Shown piece after piece: positions 60,097-64,000 of a DNA stretch of 64,000 bases (positions are counted from its first letter, which is position 1; each line of letters opens with the position of its first letter). The stretch comes from Fibrobacter sp. UWH6 (GTDB taxonomy: Bacteria; Fibrobacterota; Fibrobacteria; Fibrobacterales; Fibrobacteraceae), in contig NZ_FRAX01000009.1 in the NCBI RefSeq assembly GCF_900142465.1, forward strand, positions 62,001-126,000, given 5' to 3'. A program made the position numbers and the translations under genes. The notes under the pieces were generated by a model. That model was not told where the DNA came from and ran no database searches. It saw only the letters and a program-made list of their open reading frames with translations.

Positions 60097-62634
60097 TTAG
60101 AACCAGACCTTGGTTTCAGCCGTAATGAAGTGGCCGGTCCAGTCGTTTTCTGAAATGTAATTGTCTGTATGAGTTGCATACTTGTAACGGAGGTGGAGAC
60201 CTGCGCGAGGAGAGAAGTCCCAGTCGACGCCAAGACCGATTGCAGTCTGGTAGTAGTCCACAGGAGCCTTCTTATAGGTAGCCTGGCTAGTCGGGATCAG
60301 GAGACCGTACGGGCCACTAGCATTGGTAACCTTAGAGGAAACTGACACATCTTCTACCTGGTAGCCGTATTCAGACTTCCAGTTTTCAAAGCCGAGGTGA
60401 CCAACCAAGTGGATAGTCGGAGTCAGGGCAAAGGTAGGTTCGAACAAGCCGTAGAAGCTCCACAGAAGCATGTCGCTCTGAGATTCGCTATAGGCGATAG
60501 GAGCGAAAGTCTTGGACACACCGGAAATGGAAGCGTAGCCGCTCATCATCAGGTTGCGATCGGTACCGAACCAGTGGCCAATGTCATAACCACCGTCGAT
60601 GGAGAGGTAGGAAGACCACTTGATATGAGACGGAACTTCTTCCTTCTTCATCTGGTCAGCATTTTCGTAAGCTACGAAAGATTCCCACAGTTCCCAGGTA
60701 CCACCATAGAGACCGCCACGCTGGCGTTCCATCTTACGCTGGTTGGTGAGAACACCTGCACGGTTGTAGTAACCATTCTTTGCAATTGCGTTACCGGAGT
60801 CAGCCCAGAACAAGGCGTTAAACTTGGTCCAGGAGTTGGTGCTTTCCCACATGTTACGGCCATTCAGGCGGTAGTTGAAGAGGATGACGTCATCACCGGC
60901 TTCAATCTGGCGATGCTGGGCGTACTGAACACCGAGACGGCCACGGTTGAATTCCGGTTCGAACTTGAAGTTAAGACCAGCCATGTTGGGGCCATAACGC
61001 ATAGCACCACCATTCAGGTAGAATTCGTCCTTGCGCCAGCTGCGGAGACGAGACGGATCGGTAATGCCGTAGGGAGAGAAGAAATCCTTTCCGAAGTAGA
61101 CGGCTTCAACAGTAGTGGGCAGCCAATCAAGATGCTTGTCCTGAATCTTGACATAAACACCCAGAGACGGAGCGGAAACACTGGAAGTCGTTGCATCGCG
61201 AGTGTAAGCTCTCTTGCTAGTGGTGTCCACATCTTGGAAGGTAGTGGAATCATCCCAGCTAATGGCCACATCAGCCATCAAGTAGAACTTGGGAACGATG
61301 TTACCCTTGATGTCCAAGGAAACGATCTGATTGTTTTCAAAGTGCGGGTCACCTTCAAAGGCGTTCTTTGTCCAGGGGCCGGCAAATTCATCTTCGTCAA
61401 TAAGACCTTCATCGTAGAAGACACCCAGGTAGTTGGCACCGAGAGTCATACCGTCGAAGAGCTTGTTCTTTGCCAGACGGCCGTGAATCACGTCGCCACG
61501 GAAGTCGTAGTTACCGGACATTTCCAGTTCGCTGGGCTGACCACCGTAGAGGCGGAGACCGTCACGAGTACCGGCGTCCATATCCTTGGGCTGAGAAATC
61601 ATGGCCTGTGCGGTCATGCCAAAGGGCATGTTGTACACGTTCATGAACACGCCACCGAAAGAACGGTTGGTCCAGAATGCACGACCACCTTCCTTGACGG
61701 GCTTAAAGGACTTTTCCTTATAGTAGGTGCTGACAGTCTTTTCTTCTTCGAAGGTTTCGTACTGCCATGCAAAGCGGGGCATGGTTTCGCGTTCCCACAT
61801 GGTAAGGGGAGATGCGCAAGCCCAGATAACACCACCTGCGGTCACGTAGGCGCCAAACACAGAAGAACGAATATCGATACCGAAGTTCATTTCTTCTTCA
61901 ACGCCAGCTGCAGCGTAGTCGGTGTTGTGGTCAAACATCACACGAGTCCAGTTGTAGCTGGGATTGTTGTTGGGTTTTTCGGCCATATAGTTTGTATACA
62001 AACCGGTCAAGTCGAAGGGGAAAGTCATATTGGTCCACAAGGTCATATAGGAGTTGGGCATCAACACCATATTCATCTTGAGGGTAGCGTCAACAGCGGT
62101 ACGAGCCTTGTCGTCGCCGTACACCGGAGCGATTTCGGTGTAGTCGAAATTCTTGACGCGGAAGGCCATGTAACCGGAGACAGCCAGCGGAACATCGTCC
62201 TTACCCATGAGGGTAGATTCCATGTCGTTGGCCAGGGTATCCAGGTTTTCCTGGATGGCGGCAACGCGCTGTTCGGCGGTCAGGTCCTTAGGAATATAGA
62301 CCTTGGCTTCGGGAGCAACCTTTGCGGGAGCCTTTTCAACATTGGCACCGCCGAGAGGCTGAACTTCTTCGGCAGCGGCCACTTCTTCGGCAGGAGCGGC
62401 AGGTTCAACCTCAGTAGCCGGTTCGGCTTCGGAAGCATAAGAATCGGAGCCATAGGTATCAGAAGAGTATGCATCGTAGAAAGATTCGTTGGAAGAGCTT
62501 TCTTCAGAAACGCTTTCTTCTGCGGGAGCTTCTACAGCGGAAGCTTCGGAACCGTAATCGGAATAATCATCCTCTTGAGCAAGAGCAAGAGAGGAGCAAA
62601 GCAGGGTTGTTGCTAATAGAGATAATTTGCGCAT
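60097..62634 (-). CDS. Large outer-membrane beta-barrel protein with acidic N-terminus (845 aa)
   Basis: A signal peptide (LSLLATTLLCSSLALA) is followed by an acidic Ser/Ala/Glu-rich tract (about 20-95, EEVAAAEEVQ and the like), a short coiled coil (TAEQRVAAIQENLDTLANDM) as found in trimeric porin leaders, and a body of amphipathic strands rich in Trp and Tyr, ending HFITAETKVWF. It is less like the other two barrels. The many aromatic residues would suit sugar binding, and no catalytic site is recognised. It lies 16 bases from the upstream gene and 19 bases from the next. Confidence 0.82.
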   Translation of the reverse strand: MRKLSLLATTLLCSSLALAQEDDYSDYGSEASAVEAPAEESVSEESSSNESFYDAYSSDTYGSDSYASEAEPATEVEPAAPAEEVAAAEEVQPLGGANVEKAPAKVAPEAKVYIPKDLTAEQRVAAIQENLDTLANDMESTLMGKDDVPLAVSGYMAFRVKNFDYTEIAPVYGDDKARTAVDATLKMNMVLMPNSYMTLWTNMTFPFDLTGLYTNYMAEKPNNNPSYNWTRVMFDHNTDYAAAGVEEEMNFGIDIRSSVFGAYVTAGGVIWACASPLTMWERETMPRFAWQYETFEEEKTVSTYYKEKSFKPVKEGGRAFWTNRSFGGVFMNVYNMPFGMTAQAMISQPKDMDAGTRDGLRLYGGQPSELEMSGNYDFRGDVIHGRLAKNKLFDGMTLGANYLGVFYDEGLIDEDEFAGPWTKNAFEGDPHFENNQIVSLDIKGNIVPKFYLMADVAISWDDSTTFQDVDTTSKRAYTRDATTSSVSAPSLGVYVKIQDKHLDWLPTTVEAVYFGKDFFSPYGITDPSRLRSWRKDEFYLNGGAMRYGPNMAGLNFKFEPEFNRGRLGVQYAQHRQIEAGDDVILFNYRLNGRNMWESTNSWTKFNALFWADSGNAIAKNGYYNRAGVLTNQRKMERQRGGLYGGTWELWESFVAYENADQMKKEEVPSHIKWSSYLSIDGGYDIGHWFGTDRNLMMSGYASISGVSKTFAPIAYSESQSDMLLWSFYGLFEPTFALTPTIHLVGHLGFENWKSEYGYQVEDVSVSSKVTNASGPYGLLIPTSQATYKKAPVDYYQTAIGLGVDWDFSPRAGLHLRYKYATHTDNYISENDWTGHFITAETKVWF

Positions 62635-62649
62635 ATAATCCTAGTCCTC

Positions 62650-63390
62650 TTAGATCTCATTGCGGAACGGATAGTAGGCAGGACCCTCGTAAGCCTTGCC
62701 ATGCTTCTTAATAACAATATCGTCCATCCAGACCTTGAAGGATTCGTTTTCGTCCTTACGAACTTCGAGGCGGAAGCCCTTGAAATTAGACCAGTTGAAG
62801 GGGAGCATCACTTCGCGAGTATTCTTGGCATCCCAGTACACACCAGTGGTACCGAAAAGCTTCAGAGGAATGCTAAAGCGGGTCCATTCGGTGGTAATTT
62901 CACCGAGACCCTTGGAACGGAGCTTGACCTGCAGGGATTCACCGTTACTCTTAACGCCATCATCCACAAGCACGAACAGAGCGTTTTCACCACCCTGGGC
63001 ACCCTTGATCCAGAACTCCAGGACGCCGTCTTCCAGGTACGGAGCCAGGTCTACGGAACCGGCAATACAGATTGCGATACCGGAGTAGTCGCTAGCGATC
63101 AATTCCATTTCCATGGAAAGAGCGCCTTCCATGGCGTACTTATCCGTGAGGACCGGTTCGGGGTTTTCACGGGGATACTGGTAGGTATATCCACCACCAC
63201 GGGGAATTGCTTCACGCATGATGACGGTTACAACATCCTTATCCGGGCGGAAGGACTTGCCTTCTTTAAGGACAAAACGACCAGCATCGCGATCGCGATA
63301 GCTGCTAAAGGAAGCCGCATCAGCTAGGGAAACGGCAAGAAGCATGCCCAAGGCACACTTCAGTAACGACGAGATTCTCATATATTTCAT
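62650..63390 (-). CDS. Secreted protein with carbohydrate-binding-like domain, first gene of the six-gene operon
   Basis: The 246-residue product has a signal peptide (LKCALGMLLAVSLADA). Its body is one beta-sandwich like CBM11-type modules: MEMELIASDYSGIAICIAGS, YLEDGVLEFWIKGAQGGENA, LFVLVDDGVKSNG, WTRFSIPLKLFG, and the final FRLEVRKDENESFKVWMDDI. The ATG at 63381 is a possible alternative start with a better spaced AGGA. It begins an operon whose later genes encode three barrels, a lipoprotein and a GH18-fold protein. Its likely job is to bind cellulose or oligosaccharides at the outer membrane. Confidence 0.82.
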   Translation of the reverse strand: MKYMRISSLLKCALGMLLAVSLADAASFSSYRDRDAGRFVLKEGKSFRPDKDVVTVIMREAIPRGGGYTYQYPRENPEPVLTDKYAMEGALSMEMELIASDYSGIAICIAGSVDLAPYLEDGVLEFWIKGAQGGENALFVLVDDGVKSNGESLQVKLRSKGLGEITTEWTRFSIPLKLFGTTGVYWDAKNTREVMLPFNWSNFKGFRLEVRKDENESFKVWMDDIVIKKHGKAYEGPAYYPFRNEI

Positions 63391-63601
63391 ATCCTAAGGA
63401 GTCTCCAAAAACGGACGGTGCTCAAATATAATCAAATTTGAATACAAGCCCAAAAATAACATTTTTATATGCACTACGAATACCAGTTTCTCAAAAAAAC
63501 ATGTTTTCCGATGTAAACAAAAAAAACATTTTATCAATATGACCCTCAACGAATTAAATTTATGTTTACAATACCGACTTTTACACTACGGGAAAGGTTT
63601 T
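63391..63601. promoter_or_regulatory. Divergent control region, six-gene operon / GH5 lipoprotein
   Basis: This AT-rich gap of 211 bases holds a palindrome AAAACATGTTTT (63496-63507), the 14-mer ATGTAAACAAAAAA (63511-63524, 91 bases before the GH5 start) and TATGTTTACAATA (63561-63573), an inverted copy of the box. Similar boxes lie in front of the GH5-GH8 operon, so a shared regulator is possible. Confidence 0.5.
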
Positions 63602-64000
63602 ATGAAACGAATTCTGTCCACTCTCGCCATTGTATCTTCTGCCCTAATTTGGCAGGCTTGTTCCGACGATCCGGCCAGTTCCAGCGAGGAACCGGGCTCC
63701 TCCGCGTCTGCACTTCCCACCAGTAGCGCAGGCATCGATGAGGACGAACCCACAGGTCAGTCCTCGCTTCCGGATTACAGCCGCGCCATCGCCGTCAACA
63801 AGATGCTGGGACACGGCATCAACTTCGGTAACTCCTGGGATTCCGGCATCGATCCCCAGAAAAAGTGCGAAGAAGGCAAGGAAAACGACCGGTGCTACAC
63901 AGAAGGCAAGGTCTACGACTACCTGGACGAAAAGTGGAACAACCCCATTGATGACGAATGGTTCAAGATTGCCAAGGACGCAGGTTTCCAGTCTATCCGT
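63602..64000 (+). CDS. GH5 cellulase lipoprotein (partial, C-terminus off window)
   Basis: The frame is open from the ATG at 63602, behind GGGAAAGG, to the window edge (133 residues). A lipoprotein signal (STLAIVSSALIWQAC, Cys20) is followed by SDDPASSSEEPGSSASA, a Ser-rich linker. The start of a GH5 barrel follows: AVNKMLGHGINFGNSWDSG, then NPIDDEWFKIAKDAGFQSIR, a pattern close to GH5_4-type endoglucanases. The catalytic Glu residues lie beyond the edge. An insert with two cysteines (KKCEEGKENDRCYTEGK) is unusual between the first strand and helix. It is divergent from the six-gene barrel operon. Confidence 0.9.
   Translation, partial: MKRILSTLAIVSSALIWQACSDDPASSSEEPGSSASALPTSSAGIDEDEPTGQSSLPDYSRAIAVNKMLGHGINFGNSWDSGIDPQKKCEEGKENDRCYTEGKVYDYLDEKWNNPIDDEWFKIAKDAGFQSIR

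Noticed and set aside
1-64000. tRNA, rRNA, riboswitch or prophage genes
   Set aside because: I looked in the gaps for cloverleaf-like pairs, conserved rRNA or riboswitch cores, integrases and phage structural genes and saw none that I could support by eye.

Overview
The window looks like chromosome of a Fibrobacter-type rumen or gut cellulose degrader. The basis is the combination of secreted and lipid-anchored GH5 and GH8 cellulases, an expansin, Ser-rich lipoprotein linkers, type-IX-like C-terminal sorting tails, a TIGR02147-family regulator paired with a surface lipoprotein, and three very large outer-membrane beta-barrels. Both window edges cut a gene: an aminotransferase at the left and a GH5 cellulase at the right. 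I saw no rRNA, tRNA, CRISPR array, integrase or transposase.

Layout. 1-2 kb: aminotransferase (partial) and an expansin lipoprotein. 2-5.4 kb: an AT-rich island with a broken PDZ gene, a secreted protein, a DUF6345-like protein with a His/Cys pair of clan CD peptidase type, and a lipoprotein, ending in a strong terminator; mosaics of repeats flank it on both sides. 5.9-24 kb: housekeeping and envelope genes (two Bat-type TPR proteins, a membrane glycosyltransferase fused to an NPCBM module, an M18 aminopeptidase, an MCE/MlaD protein, pyrF, a SpoU rRNA methyltransferase, dxs, ispA, a lipoprotein with its TIGR02147 regulator, a GGDEF protein, a CE2-like esterase, a cytochrome c). 24-46 kb: DinG and a helicase-associated protein, signal peptidase I, a LytTR regulator with an NlpE-like lipoprotein, a degenerate M6 peptidase with an FGE-like lipoprotein, a LolB-like/TPR/PASTA/Crp run, purA, a repeat-rich gap, MoxR and a BatD-like protein.

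46-64 kb is a polysaccharide-degradation and surface locus. It holds a GH5-GH8 operon behind a promoter with two inverted repeats, a GH8 lipoprotein, a single-gene secreted binding-type protein, and a tight six-gene operon (gaps of 10-19 bp) encoding a carbohydrate-binding-like secreted protein, three outer-membrane barrels, a lipoprotein and a GH18-fold protein that lacks its catalytic Glu. A divergent GH5 lipoprotein follows. My best candidate for an undescribed system is this six-gene operon, read as a surface complex for binding or taking up cellulose products. The second candidate is the small AT-rich PDZ/DUF6345 cassette. Both functions are inferences from sequence and context.
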